NCBI GenBank assembly: GCA_003169895.1
Contig: PNAE01000004.1
Location: 2,604-66,603, forward strand
DNA length: 64,000 bases
Origin: Gemmatimonadota bacterium
Lineage (GTDB): Bacteria > Gemmatimonadota > Gemmatimonadetes > Gemmatimonadales > GWC2-71-9
Direction: 5' to 3'
Below the pieces are notes generated by a model that was given only the letters and a program-made list of their open reading frames with translations, was not told the origin of the DNA and ran no database searches. A program made the position numbers and the translations under genes. Positions 16,455 to 28,189 of the stretch are shown here, piece after piece. Position 1 is the first letter of the stretch; every line of letters begins with the position of its first letter.

Positions 16455-19400
16455 ATGTCCCGAATGATCGGGTCGCTGCGTCGTAGCGCCGTCGGCTTGG
16501 CTGCGGTGGCCGGCGCAGCCTGCGCGCCGCTTGTTGCGCAGACCGCGGCGCCCAGGGCGGCCGCACCGCGTCCGCAGCCAATCGACGCGGAGTACACGGC
16601 GAAGATCAAGCAGTATCTCTCCGATCCGCGCATCTCGACCGAGCTGGTCGATCATCTTCCCGCGTCCGCCACGGTGCCGACCCCGCTCAAGTTCCTGGGT
16701 CGCATCGTCGGCACTCCGGGCGAGTTGACGCACGCCGTCGACATCCACCGTTACATGGCCGCGATCGCCAAGGCATCACCGCGGGCGAAATACTGGTCGA
16801 TGGGAAAGACCGAAGAAGGTCGGGACATGATCGTGCTGGCGATCGCCGATGCGAAGACGATCGCCCGGCTCGAGCAGTACAAAGGCTACCTCCACGAACT
16901 GACCGATCCACGGAAGACCACCGAGGCGCGCGCGCAGCAGATCCTCCATACCGCGAAGCCGATCTACTGGATCACCAGCGGCATGCACTCGCCGGAGGCG
17001 GGCGGCCCGGAAATGCTCATGGAGCTGGCATATCGGCTGGTGGTGGAGGAGACGCCCTTCATCCAGGACATCCGCAACAACGTCATCGTGTTCATCACGC
17101 CGGTCGTGGAAGTCGATGGCCGCGAGAAGATGGTCGACACCTACTACTACAACAAGAAATACGGCCAGAACGGCCGGCTGCCGCTGATGTACTGGGGCAA
17201 GTACGTCCAGCACGACAACAATCGCGACGAAATGGGCCAGTACCTCAAGCTGACGCAGAACATCACCCGGACGTTCCTCGAGTGGACGCCGCAGTTCGTG
17301 CACGACCTGCACGAGGCGCAGACTTACCTCTACACGTCAACCGGGTCCGGGCCATACAACGAGCAACTCGACCCCATCACTATCGATGAGTGGTGGTCGC
17401 TTGCCGAGACCGACGTGATGGAGATGACCAAGCGCGGCGTGCCGGGCGTATGGACATACGGGTTCTACGACGGCTGGGTGCCGAATTACATGTTCTTTGT
17501 CGCCCACGCCCACAACGCGACCGGCCGGTTCTATGAGGTGCAGAGCTACGGGCCGGATACGACGACGGTGCGTCCCGGAGCCACGACGACCAGTCGGGAA
17601 TGGTTCCGGCCCAATCCGCCGCTACCGACCATCAAGTGGAGCCCGCGCGCGAACACCAACATCCAGGAATCGGCGCTGCTGTTCACCCTCCAGCGGATCG
17701 CCAAGGATCGCCAGCTGTTCCTGGAGAACTACTGGATCAAGAACAAGAACTCCGTCAACAAGGGGCGGAACGGCCCCGTCTACGGCTGGGTGCTACCCGC
17801 GGCGCAACACGCCAGGGCGAACACCGCCGAGGCGGTGAACGAGCTGCTGCATCAAGGGCTCGAGTTCCACGTGGCGACCGCCGCATTCAAGGCCGGCAAC
17901 GTTGACGTCAAGGCCGGCGACTACATCGTGCGGGCCGATCAGCCGTACCGGACCCTCGCCGACATGTATTTCTCGCTGCAGAATTTCTCGCCCGCCAATC
18001 CCTCGCCGTACGACGACACGGGATGGACGTTCCCGCTGATGCGGAACATCACGGTGACGGCGCTCACCGATTCCGCCGTGCTGAAGCAGCCGATGACGCC
18101 GGTGACGGCCGACGTGCGCGCCCCCGGCGGGATCACCGGCACCGGCGCCATGGTCGTGGTCGACAACGCCAGCGACAACAACCTCATGGCATTCCGGTTC
18201 AAGCTGCCCAACGTCAAGATGCGGGCCGCCGAAGACACGTTTGATGCCGCCGGCCACCACTTTGGGGCGGGATCGTTCATCATTGCCAACGCCGATGCCT
18301 CGCTACTCACACCCGTGCTGCGGGACCTCGGACTCGAAGCCTGGGCGATGTCGTCCGCGTCGCCGGTGAGGGCTCACGATCTCACCGTGCCACGGATCGG
18401 GTACGTCCACAGCTGGCAACGGACCCAGGATGAGGGATGGGTCCGTGCCGCGCTCGACTACTACGGCGTGCCGTACCACTATTTCGGTGAGCCACTCCTC
18501 AAGGCGGGCGACCTGCGCGCCAAGTACGACGTGATCATCTATCCGCACGGTGGCAGTGGCATCGCGACGGGTGGCGTCGGTGGCCGCGGCGGACCTGGGG
18601 GTGGAGTACCGGCGGTGGCCGACAGCGCCGGCGCTGGGCGCGGGGGCCGGAGCGGCGGCGCGCCGAAACCGATTCCCTACCGGCGTACCGCGGAGTTCCC
18701 GTCGCTCGGGTTTCCGGATTCAACCGACGACATCACCGGTGGCGCCGGTCCGGAAGGGATGAAGGCACTATATGCATTCGTGCAGCAAGGCGGCACGCTG
18801 ATCACCGAGGGCAACACGGCGGGCATCTTCCCGACCCTTGGCCTCACGCCCGGTCTCAAGGTGGAGCAGCCGCAGGGACTGTTCGCTGCCGGCACGATCG
18901 TTCGGGGGCTGATCACCGACCGGACGAGCCCGCTCGTCTACGGATACGAGTACGGCGAGGTCCCCGTGTACTTCAACACGGCTCCCGTATTCAATTCGGG
19001 CCAGCCGATCGCGCCGGCGATCGAGGTACCGGCGGCCGCCGGCGGGCGCGGCCGGGGTTACAGCCAGAACATCACGCCGATGGCAACACCGAACCGGATG
19101 CAGCTGTCGCCGTGGGACCCGGCCCACACCGGGATGGCGTACGGTGCGATGCCGGCCGACACGGCGTCGGCAGCAGCTGCCCGTGGTGCTCGCGGCGCGG
19201 AAGGAGGCCCGGGACTTGGCGGGGGAGCCGGCGGCCGGGGCGGCGCCGGCGCTGTTCAGCCGCAGGCGCTCGCCGGCGTGACCGCCGATCCTGGTGCCCG
19301 GATGCGCGTCGTGATGTCGTTCCCCGACAAACCCGCCGACATGCTCCTCTCCGGGACCCTGGTGGGCGGCGAAGCGTTGGCGGGGCGCGCGCAGCTGGTG

Positions 19401-19529
19401 GATGAAAGCATCGGCGAGGGCCATATCGTGATGTTCGCGTTCCGTCCCTACTGGCGGTGGCAGACCCAGGGAACGTTCGCGATTGGGTTCAATGCCATCG
19501 TGAACTGGAATCACCTCGACGCGAAGTAG
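16455..19529 (+). CDS. M14 family zinc carboxypeptidase
   Basis: GMHSPEAGGPE (HxxE), FVHDLHEAQTYLY; secreted; start chosen at MSRMIGSLRR. Confidence 0.88.
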   Translation: MSRMIGSLRRSAVGLAAVAGAACAPLVAQTAAPRAAAPRPQPIDAEYTAKIKQYLSDPRISTELVDHLPASATVPTPLKFLGRIVGTPGELTHAVDIHRYMAAIAKASPRAKYWSMGKTEEGRDMIVLAIADAKTIARLEQYKGYLHELTDPRKTTEARAQQILHTAKPIYWITSGMHSPEAGGPEMLMELAYRLVVEETPFIQDIRNNVIVFITPVVEVDGREKMVDTYYYNKKYGQNGRLPLMYWGKYVQHDNNRDEMGQYLKLTQNITRTFLEWTPQFVHDLHEAQTYLYTSTGSGPYNEQLDPITIDEWWSLAETDVMEMTKRGVPGVWTYGFYDGWVPNYMFFVAHAHNATGRFYEVQSYGPDTTTVRPGATTTSREWFRPNPPLPTIKWSPRANTNIQESALLFTLQRIAKDRQLFLENYWIKNKNSVNKGRNGPVYGWVLPAAQHARANTAEAVNELLHQGLEFHVATAAFKAGNVDVKAGDYIVRADQPYRTLADMYFSLQNFSPANPSPYDDTGWTFPLMRNITVTALTDSAVLKQPMTPVTADVRAPGGITGTGAMVVVDNASDNNLMAFRFKLPNVKMRAAEDTFDAAGHHFGAGSFIIANADASLLTPVLRDLGLEAWAMSSASPVRAHDLTVPRIGYVHSWQRTQDEGWVRAALDYYGVPYHYFGEPLLKAGDLRAKYDVIIYPHGGSGIATGGVGGRGGPGGGVPAVADSAGAGRGGRSGGAPKPIPYRRTAEFPSLGFPDSTDDITGGAGPEGMKALYAFVQQGGTLITEGNTAGIFPTLGLTPGLKVEQPQGLFAAGTIVRGLITDRTSPLVYGYEYGEVPVYFNTAPVFNSGQPIAPAIEVPAAAGGRGRGYSQNITPMATPNRMQLSPWDPAHTGMAYGAMPADTASAAAARGARGAEGGPGLGGGAGGRGGAGAVQPQALAGVTADPGARMRVVMSFPDKPADMLLSGTLVGGEALAGRAQLVDESIGEGHIVMFAFRPYWRWQTQGTFAIGFNAIVNWNHLDAK

Positions 19530-19535
19530 GAGTGC

Positions 19536-19943
19536 CTATCTGACGGAATCGGGCGGATTCATCAGCATCCAGACCTTCACCGGCTTGCCGACCTGTCCCG
19601 GACTCCGATCGTCGCAGGTGCCTTCGAAGCTTCGCCCATCGCGGCGGCTGAGGCGGCAGTAGAGAAAGGACCCGAGGCCCATGGCCCAGTCGAACGTGAG
19701 CACGTCGTCCTTCAACTTTACCCCGGACATATCGTAGGTCACACCGCTGCGACCGGACAGCGTAATCAGGATGTGCCTGCCGCTATGCTGCACGGCGAAC
19801 GAGACGCGGATGCTGTCCTCATCCAGCTGCTGCAACCAGCCGCGCCATACGCCGTCCGCCATGCCCTGGGACACGACAGGTCGGGGGTGCGCTAGCGCGC
19901 TGGCAACGACAATCGCAGCGGAAAGCAATGCTCTGGGCATCAT
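19536..19943 (-). CDS. hypothetical secreted protein
   Basis: MMPRALLSAAIVVASALAHPRPVVSQG signal peptide followed by ~110 aa. Confidence 0.7.
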   Translation of the reverse strand: MMPRALLSAAIVVASALAHPRPVVSQGMADGVWRGWLQQLDEDSIRVSFAVQHSGRHILITLSGRSGVTYDMSGVKLKDDVLTFDWAMGLGSFLYCRLSRRDGRSFEGTCDDRSPGQVGKPVKVWMLMNPPDSVR

Positions 19944-20374
19944 TCCTCCGTTGGCGGGCGTCGTTCGCGCTTGAGCGCGCCGCGCTTGCGCTTCGATTCG
20001 AGTCGTGCGCGCTTGGATGCGGCCGGGGGCCGAGTGCGCTTCCGCTTCCGGGGGACGACCAGCCCACGAGCCACCAGCTGAATGAAGCGCTCGATGACGG
20101 CCTCGCGATTGCGGAGCTGGCTCCGCTCGTCCTGCGCCACGAGGCGGAGCTTGCCTTGCGAGTCCAGCTTTGTCGCGAGCCGCGTCAGCAGGTGCGCGCG
20201 CTGTGCCTGGTCCAGCGACGGCGACGCGGCCACGTCCCACACCAATTCGATTCGCGTCGACGATGTGTTGACATGCTGGCCGCCCGGTCCCCCGCTGCGG
20301 CTGGCCTTGAGCACCAATTCGTCGCGCGGTATCGTCAACGCTCCCGAAACCCGGATCGCAGTGTGCTCGGCCAT
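19940..20374 (-). CDS. arfB: alternative ribosome-rescue factor / peptidyl-tRNA hydrolase ArfB
   Basis: SGGPGGQHVNTSSTRIELVWD with long basic C-terminal tail. Confidence 0.92.
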   Translation of the reverse strand: MAEHTAIRVSGALTIPRDELVLKASRSGGPGGQHVNTSSTRIELVWDVAASPSLDQAQRAHLLTRLATKLDSQGKLRLVAQDERSQLRNREAVIERFIQLVARGLVVPRKRKRTRPPAASKRARLESKRKRGALKRERRPPTEE

Positions 20375-20443
20375 GCGATGACGGTAATGGAAGGCGCGAG
20401 CCGAGAGAAGAGGACCGCGGGTGCGCACGGTTACGTTTGATCC

Positions 20444-21069
20444 ATGCGTTGCCTGGGTCGCCTGTTCCTGGTGTTCGTTCTCGTGGTCGCTGCCGCTGCC
20501 GCTTGGCTGTACCGTGAGGACCTGCGCCGGCTGGTCGACCGGACGCTTCATCCGGCCGCGGCCGCGGCGCGGATCGGGCACCCATCGACTGGAGCATTCA
20601 CGTCCGCGACGGCGAAACTGAGCTTGCTGCAGCGAGTCCGACAGGATTCGGTGGTCCTCTCACCGGACGAGATGGTGGCGCTTCTTGCCCGGAACGCCGA
20701 CTTCCTGCCCGGCGTTACCTTTGATTCGATCAGCATCGAGCTGGGCGATCGCACGGTGAGGATTCGCACGGTCGTCGACAGCGCGCATCTTCCGGCGCGA
20801 TTGCGTGAACTAATACCTGGCCATCGCCCGTACGAGGAGCTCATCGTCGAGGGCACACTCACTCCCATCCACGCCGGCCTCGCCGAATTCGAGCCACAGC
20901 ACGTCCGCCTGCGTGGCGTGCCATTGCCAAGCGGCCTCGTCGCACGGCTGGCCGCACAGCTCAGCGGGCGGGGCAGTGAAGGTCGGCTCGAGATCGTCCT
21001 CCCTCAGGCCGTCGCTGGTTTCCGCGTGCGGCCCGAAGGAGTCACGGTCTACCGGCAAGGAGTGCGGCA

Positions 21070-21073
<4 letters not shown>
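20444..21073 (+). CDS. hypothetical membrane-anchored protein
   Basis: 209-aa ORF with N-terminal TM; overlaps the next gene start. Confidence 0.7.
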
Positions 21074-22454
<1,381 letters not shown>

Positions 22455-22458
<4 letters not shown>

Positions 22459-22916
22459 CCGAACCGCGCGATTGGGACAAGGAGATGGCGGAGATAGACA
22501 AGGTGATCGCCAAGGCCGGTCCGCCCGCGGCGCAGAGCCCGGCGGCAAGCCCGGCGCGGGAAGCACAGCCGCGGCTGTCCGCGCCCGCGGTCCGATCGCC
22601 CGGGGTCACGGTGACGCGTCGGCGCGACACCGCAGGGGTGTGGTTCCGGGCCTTGCTCGGCGCAGCCGGTGCCGTGGCGCTGCCGTTCTGGCCGTACGGC
22701 AAGACCTGCGGCACGATGCTGTTTGTCTACATGATCGGGACCGCCGCCGTCATCGCCGCCGGCATCTGGGCCATGCGCGGTGCCTGGATCCATCGGCGCG
22801 GCGGCGCGCACATCGCCGGGCTGCTGGTGCTGATCGCCGGCGTCGGGCTGGCCGCGATCGAGATCGTTCACCGCACCGCCTGGGCGGCGGGGCAACTCCA
22901 CTGGATCTGTCCCTGA
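22455..22916 (+). CDS. hypothetical membrane protein
   Basis: 153-aa ORF with three hydrophobic segments; ATGA overlap with the regulator. Confidence 0.75.
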
Positions 22917-22933
22917 CCTGAGTTCCACACATC

Positions 22934-24424
22934 ATGGCGAAGACGTTCAAGAACTTCATCGGTGGGAAGTGGATCGCCCCGAGTACGGGTCGGTATTTCG
23001 TGAATCGCAACCCGGCAGACACGCATGACGTAATCGGCCGGTTCCCCGACTCGGGCCCGGCCGACATCGCTGCCGCGGTGCGCGCGGCACAGGCAGGGTT
23101 CGAGCAATGGTCACGCACACCTGCGCCCCTGCGCGGCGAGGTGCTGCGCCGCGTCGGAGACCTGCTCGCGGCCCGCAGGGACGAGATCGCCGACGCAATG
23201 ACGCGGGAGATGGGCAAGGTCCTGGCCGAGACGCGTGGTGACGTGCAGGAAGGGATCGATACGGCGTACTACGCCGCGACCGAAGGACGGCGACTCTTCG
23301 GTCGTACGGTTCCCTCCGAGCTGCGACGCAAGTGGGCGATGAGCATCCGCCGTCCGATCGGCGTGTGCGGGTTGATCACGCCGTTCAACTTCCCGATGGC
23401 GATTCCCACCTGGAAGGCGTTCCCGGCGCTGCTCTGCGGCAACAGCGTCATTCTCAAGCCGTCCGAGGACGTGCCACACACCGCGCACCTCCTGGTCGAG
23501 ATCCTGCTCGACGCGGGTCTCCCGGAGCAGGTGATTCAGCTGGTGCATGGCGCCGACACGGCCGGTCGCGCGCTCGTGGAGCATCCCGGCGTGCCGGTGA
23601 TCTCGTTCACCGGATCCACCGCCACCGGCTCGGCCATCGGACAAGTCTGCGGCCGCATGCACAAGCGCTTGTCGCTCGAGATGGGCGGCAAGAACGCGAT
23701 GATCGTCATGGAAGACGCCGATCTCGCGCTCGCGCTCGACGGGGTGCTGTGGGGTGCGTTCGGCACGACGGGCCAGCGCTGCACGGCAACCTCCCGGTTG
23801 ATCATTCATCGCAAGGTGCACGACCGCTTCGTCGCCCGCCTGGTCGATGCCGCCAACAAGCTGGTGCTCGGCGATGGCCGCGATCCGCGCACGCAGGTCG
23901 GTCCCCTGATCCACGCGGCAGCGCGTGAGAAGGTGGAGCAATATCTCGATCCTGTGGTGCTGCGGGACGCCGAAGTCGCTTGCGGGGGTACCCGGCCGCG
24001 CGGCGCCCGGACGGCGAACGGGTTCTTCTACCGGCCCACGGTGATCGTCGACGTCAAACCGGGGTCCCGTCTCGCGACGGAGGAGATTTTCGGCCCAGTA
24101 CTGAGCGTGATCCGCGTGAGTTCCTACGAGCAGGCGGCAAAGGTGAATAACGAGGTCAAGTACGGGCTGTCGAGCTCGATCTACACCAGCAACGTCAACC
24201 TGGCGTTCCGGGCGATGGAGGACCTGCAGAACGGCATCACCTACGTGAACGCGCCCACCATCGGCGCGGAAGCGCACTTGCCATTTGGTGGCGTCAAGCA
24301 GACCGGCAACGGTCACCGGGAAGGCGGCTGGGAGGTATTCGACTTCTACTCCGAGACCAAGGTTTGTTATGTCGATTACTCCGGGTCGCTGCAGCGGGCA
24401 CAGATCGACACATACGACGTCTAA
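22934..24424 (+). CDS. NAD(P)-dependent aldehyde dehydrogenase
   Basis: TPFNFPMAIP, SFTGSTATG, LEMGGKNAMIV, GQRCTATSR catalytic Cys. Confidence 0.95.
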   Translation: MAKTFKNFIGGKWIAPSTGRYFVNRNPADTHDVIGRFPDSGPADIAAAVRAAQAGFEQWSRTPAPLRGEVLRRVGDLLAARRDEIADAMTREMGKVLAETRGDVQEGIDTAYYAATEGRRLFGRTVPSELRRKWAMSIRRPIGVCGLITPFNFPMAIPTWKAFPALLCGNSVILKPSEDVPHTAHLLVEILLDAGLPEQVIQLVHGADTAGRALVEHPGVPVISFTGSTATGSAIGQVCGRMHKRLSLEMGGKNAMIVMEDADLALALDGVLWGAFGTTGQRCTATSRLIIHRKVHDRFVARLVDAANKLVLGDGRDPRTQVGPLIHAAAREKVEQYLDPVVLRDAEVACGGTRPRGARTANGFFYRPTVIVDVKPGSRLATEEIFGPVLSVIRVSSYEQAAKVNNEVKYGLSSSIYTSNVNLAFRAMEDLQNGITYVNAPTIGAEAHLPFGGVKQTGNGHREGGWEVFDFYSETKVCYVDYSGSLQRAQIDTYDV

Positions 24425-24434
24425 CGAGCAGCAC

Positions 24435-24491
24435 GAAGTGAGCACTGAGAAGTCAAGAGGAACCCCCTTCTATCTGCTTACTTCTCACTTC
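24435..24491. repeat. intergenic nested inverted repeats upstream of the sigma factor gene
   Basis: GAAGTGAG (24435-24442) / CTCACTTC (24484-24491), plus inner GAGAAGT / ACTTCTC. Confidence 0.6.
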
Positions 24492-24512
24492 TTACGTTAT
24501 TAGGTTCCAGCC

Positions 24513-25379
24513 ATGCAACCACTGCGAGTTGGCGGGGGTAGCGCCGGCGGGTCCGACGAGGGCTCGCTCGACGTCTATCTCCGTGACATCGCGCGGTATC
24601 CCCTGATCTCGCGCGCGGAAGAGGCGGTGCTGGCCCAGCGCATCCGGCGCGGCGACCAGGAAGCGCTCGACACGCTCATTCGCAGCAACCTCCGCTTCGT
24701 GGTCTCGGTCGCGAAGAAGTACCAGCACCAGGGCGTGTCGCTTGCCGACCTGATCAACGAAGGCAACCTCGGGCTGATCCGCGCGGCCCACAAGTTTGAC
24801 GAGACCAGGGAGATCAAGTTCATCTCGTACGCCGTCTGGTGGATCCGGCAGTCGATCCTTCAGGCGCTGGCCGATCAGTCGCGCATCGTCCGGGTGCCGC
24901 TGAACCGCGCGGGCGAGATGCACCGGATCGGACGCCGCACGTCAGCCCTGCAACAGGAGCTGGGGCGCGATCCGACTGCGGTCGAGATCGCCGAGGGCAT
25001 GGACCTCGACGTGGTCGAGGTGGAGCGGACGCTGGCTATTTCGCGCGCCCACCTTTCGCTCGATGCCCCGACATCCACGGGCGATGACGCCCGCCTGCTC
25101 GACCACATCGCTGATGCCCGCGGCCGTGGTGCAGACGCAGACGCCATCGACCATGCGCGCACCGAATGCATCGAGGCCGTGCTCGGCAGCCTGCGCGAGC
25201 GCGAAGCCCGGATCGTCCGGCTCTACTTCGGCCTCGACTCCGTGGAGGCGTACACCCTGGAACAGATCGGCGAGATGATGGGCATCACGCGTGAGCGGGT
25301 GCGCCAGATCAAGGACAAGGCGTTGATGCGCCTGCGCCTGGCGAGCGAGGGGCACGCGCTGGACTCGTTTCTGGGATAG
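24513..25379 (+). CDS. RpoD/sigma70-family RNA polymerase sigma factor
   Basis: NLRFVVSVAKKYQHQGVSLADLINEGNLGLIRAAHKFD, FISYAVWWIRQSI, region 4 TLEQIGEMMGITRERVRQIKDKAL. Confidence 0.95.
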   Translation: MQPLRVGGGSAGGSDEGSLDVYLRDIARYPLISRAEEAVLAQRIRRGDQEALDTLIRSNLRFVVSVAKKYQHQGVSLADLINEGNLGLIRAAHKFDETREIKFISYAVWWIRQSILQALADQSRIVRVPLNRAGEMHRIGRRTSALQQELGRDPTAVEIAEGMDLDVVEVERTLAISRAHLSLDAPTSTGDDARLLDHIADARGRGADADAIDHARTECIEAVLGSLREREARIVRLYFGLDSVEAYTLEQIGEMMGITRERVRQIKDKALMRLRLASEGHALDSFLG

Positions 25380-25406
25380 CGCCCGGCCCCGCCTTAGATT
25401 TCCGCC

Positions 25407-25910
25407 ATGGCATCAAGCTCCTCGTTTGATATCTCCACGGGCGCCGATCTCCAGGAAGTCGACAACGCCGTGAACCAGGCGATCAAGGAGATTACCGGCC
25501 GCTACGACTTCAAGGGCACGCATTGCACCATCGAGTTCGACCGTGAAAAAGCGGTCATCTCGCTGCTTGCGGACGATGAGTTTCGCATGGAGGCGCTGCT
25601 CGATGTGGTGCGCGGACGGCTGATCAAGCGGGCGGTGCCCGTGAAGAACCTCAAAGTCGGCGATCCCATCGCCGCCACCGGGAGTTCGGTCCGCCGAGTG
25701 TTGACGCTCACGCAGGGCATCGCGCCCGAAACCGCCAAGAAGATCCAGCGATCCATCAAGGACGGCGGGTTCAAGAAAGTGCAGGCGACCATTCAGGGTG
25801 ACGAACTGCGGGTCACATCGCCGTCGCGAGATGAGTTGCAGGGCGTGATTGCCTTCCTGCGCGGCCAGGATTTTGACGTCGAGCTCAACTTCGGCAACTA
25901 TCGCGGGTGA
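25407..25910 (+). CDS. yajQ: YajQ family nucleotide-binding protein
   Basis: SSSFDISTGADLQEVDNAVNQAIKEITGRYDFKG. Confidence 0.93.
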   Translation: MASSSSFDISTGADLQEVDNAVNQAIKEITGRYDFKGTHCTIEFDREKAVISLLADDEFRMEALLDVVRGRLIKRAVPVKNLKVGDPIAATGSSVRRVLTLTQGIAPETAKKIQRSIKDGGFKKVQATIQGDELRVTSPSRDELQGVIAFLRGQDFDVELNFGNYRG

Positions 25911-27157
25911 GCCCCCAGGCCCGACTTCACGCCGGCTCGGTCGGATGCCTCGGGCTGCTGCTCGCGATCGGATCCTGTGCCCCGCCGGAGCCCGCGGCCG
26001 TTCCGGTTCCCGAAAGCCGGGACCCCGACCTTCGCGTCGGCGTGCTGGTGAATGTCCGCCGTGCTACGATCGGTGGTGGCGGCGGGCTTCGCATCGAGGA
26101 CCCGGCGGAAGGTGATCTTCAGAGCATCCCCGCCGGCGCCAACTTCGATGCCGTAATTCGTGGTGCCAACGTGACGCTGCTCGACACGCGGGGTCCGGTT
26201 TCCCGTCCGGTGCTGGTAATCGAGGCGGCCGATACTGGCGCGACGCTGCAGCTCAACGGCCACGATTATCGCGGTGCCCTCGAACTGCGACGCAGCGACG
26301 GCGGTCTCACCGTCATCAACCGCGTTCCGCTGGAAGCGTACGTCGCTGGTGTCGTCGGCGCCGAGATGGGCCGGCGCGTGCATGGCGAGGAAGAGGCGCT
26401 CAAGGCGCAGGCCGTCGCGTCGCGTACTTACGCGGTCCGCAACCAGGGGCGTTGGCAGGCCCGTGGGTTCGACTTCGTTGGCACGGCGAACGACCAGGTG
26501 TATACCGGTGAAGCGAACGAGAATGACATGGCGACCGCGGCAGGCGCGGCGACTCGTGGGCAGATCCTCACCTGGAACAACCAGCCGATCGACGCCTTCT
26601 ATTTCTCGACCTGCGGTGGCCGCACTGAAAATGGCGTTGCGGCGTTCGCCGGCGCCGACCGGCCGTACCTGCAGTCGGTTGACGACGTCGATCCGTCCGG
26701 TACACCGTGGTGCGTCACGTCCCCGCGCTTCCACTGGACCGCCGGATGGACTGCGCCCGAGCTTGCCGCCACGCTGCGTCGCACTTTGGCGGCGGAGAAC
26801 CTCCCGATCGGCCGGGCAAGCGACCTCACGGACATCCGCGTTATCGATCGCACGCGGACGGGACGCATCGCCACGCTCGCGCTCGCTGGGCGCGATGGAC
26901 GCACGGTGGTGTCGGGGCAGGCGATCCGTCGCGTACTCTCGCCAGCCGACGGTGGCCTGTTGCGCAGTGACGATTTCACCATCCGGATTTCACGCACTGG
27001 GGCCCGGATCGAACGAGTGGATATCGAAGGACGCGGCAACGGCCATGGCGTCGGGATGTGCCAGTGGGGGGCGATCGGACGTGCCCGTGCGGGCCAGGAT
27101 TACCGGACCATCCTGACGAGCTACTTTCCGGGCACGGAAATCCAGCGACTTTACTGA
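25907..27157 (+). CDS. SpoIID/LytB domain protein
   Basis: VPLEAYVAGVVGAEMG, EALKAQAVASRTYAV, FSTCGGRTEN, GRGNGHGVGMCQWGA. Confidence 0.92.
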   Translation: MSPQARLHAGSVGCLGLLLAIGSCAPPEPAAVPVPESRDPDLRVGVLVNVRRATIGGGGGLRIEDPAEGDLQSIPAGANFDAVIRGANVTLLDTRGPVSRPVLVIEAADTGATLQLNGHDYRGALELRRSDGGLTVINRVPLEAYVAGVVGAEMGRRVHGEEEALKAQAVASRTYAVRNQGRWQARGFDFVGTANDQVYTGEANENDMATAAGAATRGQILTWNNQPIDAFYFSTCGGRTENGVAAFAGADRPYLQSVDDVDPSGTPWCVTSPRFHWTAGWTAPELAATLRRTLAAENLPIGRASDLTDIRVIDRTRTGRIATLALAGRDGRTVVSGQAIRRVLSPADGGLLRSDDFTIRISRTGARIERVDIEGRGNGHGVGMCQWGAIGRARAGQDYRTILTSYFPGTEIQRLY

Positions 27158-27175
27158 GGCAGGAAGGGACACCCC

Positions 27176-28189
27176 ATGGCGGAGCGATTGCGGCTCGGCA
27201 TCGTCGGGGCAGGGGCCATCACGCAGGTCGGTCATCTGCCCGCGCTGAAGCGCATCAAGGACATCGAGATCGTCGGCATCTGCGACAGCGATCTGCCGAA
27301 GGCCCGCGCCCTGGCGGATCGCTTCGGCGTGCCCGATGCCTACTCCGACATCGAGGAGTTGGTTGAGTACGAACAGGATCTCGATGCCCTGCTGATCTGC
27401 ACGCCGAGCCACCTGCACGAATCGCACATCCAGGCCAGTCTGGCGTCGGGCCTCCATGTGTTTGTCGAGCGGCCGCTCGCGCTCACGTCGACGGGCGCGC
27501 AGAAACTGGTGAAATCCGCGCAGCGCCACGAGCGGGTCCTCATGGTCGGCGCGAATCATCGCTACCGGCCGGACGTGCAGCAAATCCGCTCGTTCGTCCA
27601 GAGCGGCGAGCTCGGCGACCTCGAGTCAATCCGGGCGTGGTGGTTCATGGCGCGCGCCGGTCGGGTCGGGCTGGGTTGGCGGCAGAAGCGGGAACTCGCC
27701 GGCGGGGGCGCGATGCTGGATCTCGGACTGGGCATGCTCGATCTCGCACTCTGGCTCGCCGGCTTCCCTGCGGTCGACCGAGTGATGGCCGTATTTGCGG
27801 ATCGCGAGCGCGAGAAGGGGGTCGAGCCATCCGGTACCGCGATGCTCGTGCTCGAGGGTGGCGTGTCGGTTCACCTGGATGTGTCGTGGCGATTCGTGGG
27901 ACCGGGCGAGCGCTTCGGCCTGGCAATGCGGGCCGCACGCGGCTCGGCGCACATCAATCCGCTGGCGATCTGGAAGGACTTTCATGGCGTGGCGCGGGAC
28001 GTCGCATCGTCGGGGGCGCATTCGCGCGAGACGCCGTTTGCACTCGGATTGCGCGCCCAGTGGACCCACTTCGTCGCGGCGGTCCGGGGTGAATCCAGTG
28101 CACCGGCACCGCAGGAGCAGGTGACGCTGCTCAAGGTGATGGAGGCGATCTACGCGTCGGCGGACAGCGGCCGGGAGATGACACCGTGA
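27176..28189 (+). CDS. Gfo/Idh/MocA family oxidoreductase
   Basis: GIVGAGAITQVGHLPAL Rossmann start; CTPSHLHESHIQASLASGLHVFVERPLA. Confidence 0.93.
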   Translation: MAERLRLGIVGAGAITQVGHLPALKRIKDIEIVGICDSDLPKARALADRFGVPDAYSDIEELVEYEQDLDALLICTPSHLHESHIQASLASGLHVFVERPLALTSTGAQKLVKSAQRHERVLMVGANHRYRPDVQQIRSFVQSGELGDLESIRAWWFMARAGRVGLGWRQKRELAGGGAMLDLGLGMLDLALWLAGFPAVDRVMAVFADREREKGVEPSGTAMLVLEGGVSVHLDVSWRFVGPGERFGLAMRAARGSAHINPLAIWKDFHGVARDVASSGAHSRETPFALGLRAQWTHFVAAVRGESSAPAPQEQVTLLKVMEAIYASADSGREMTP

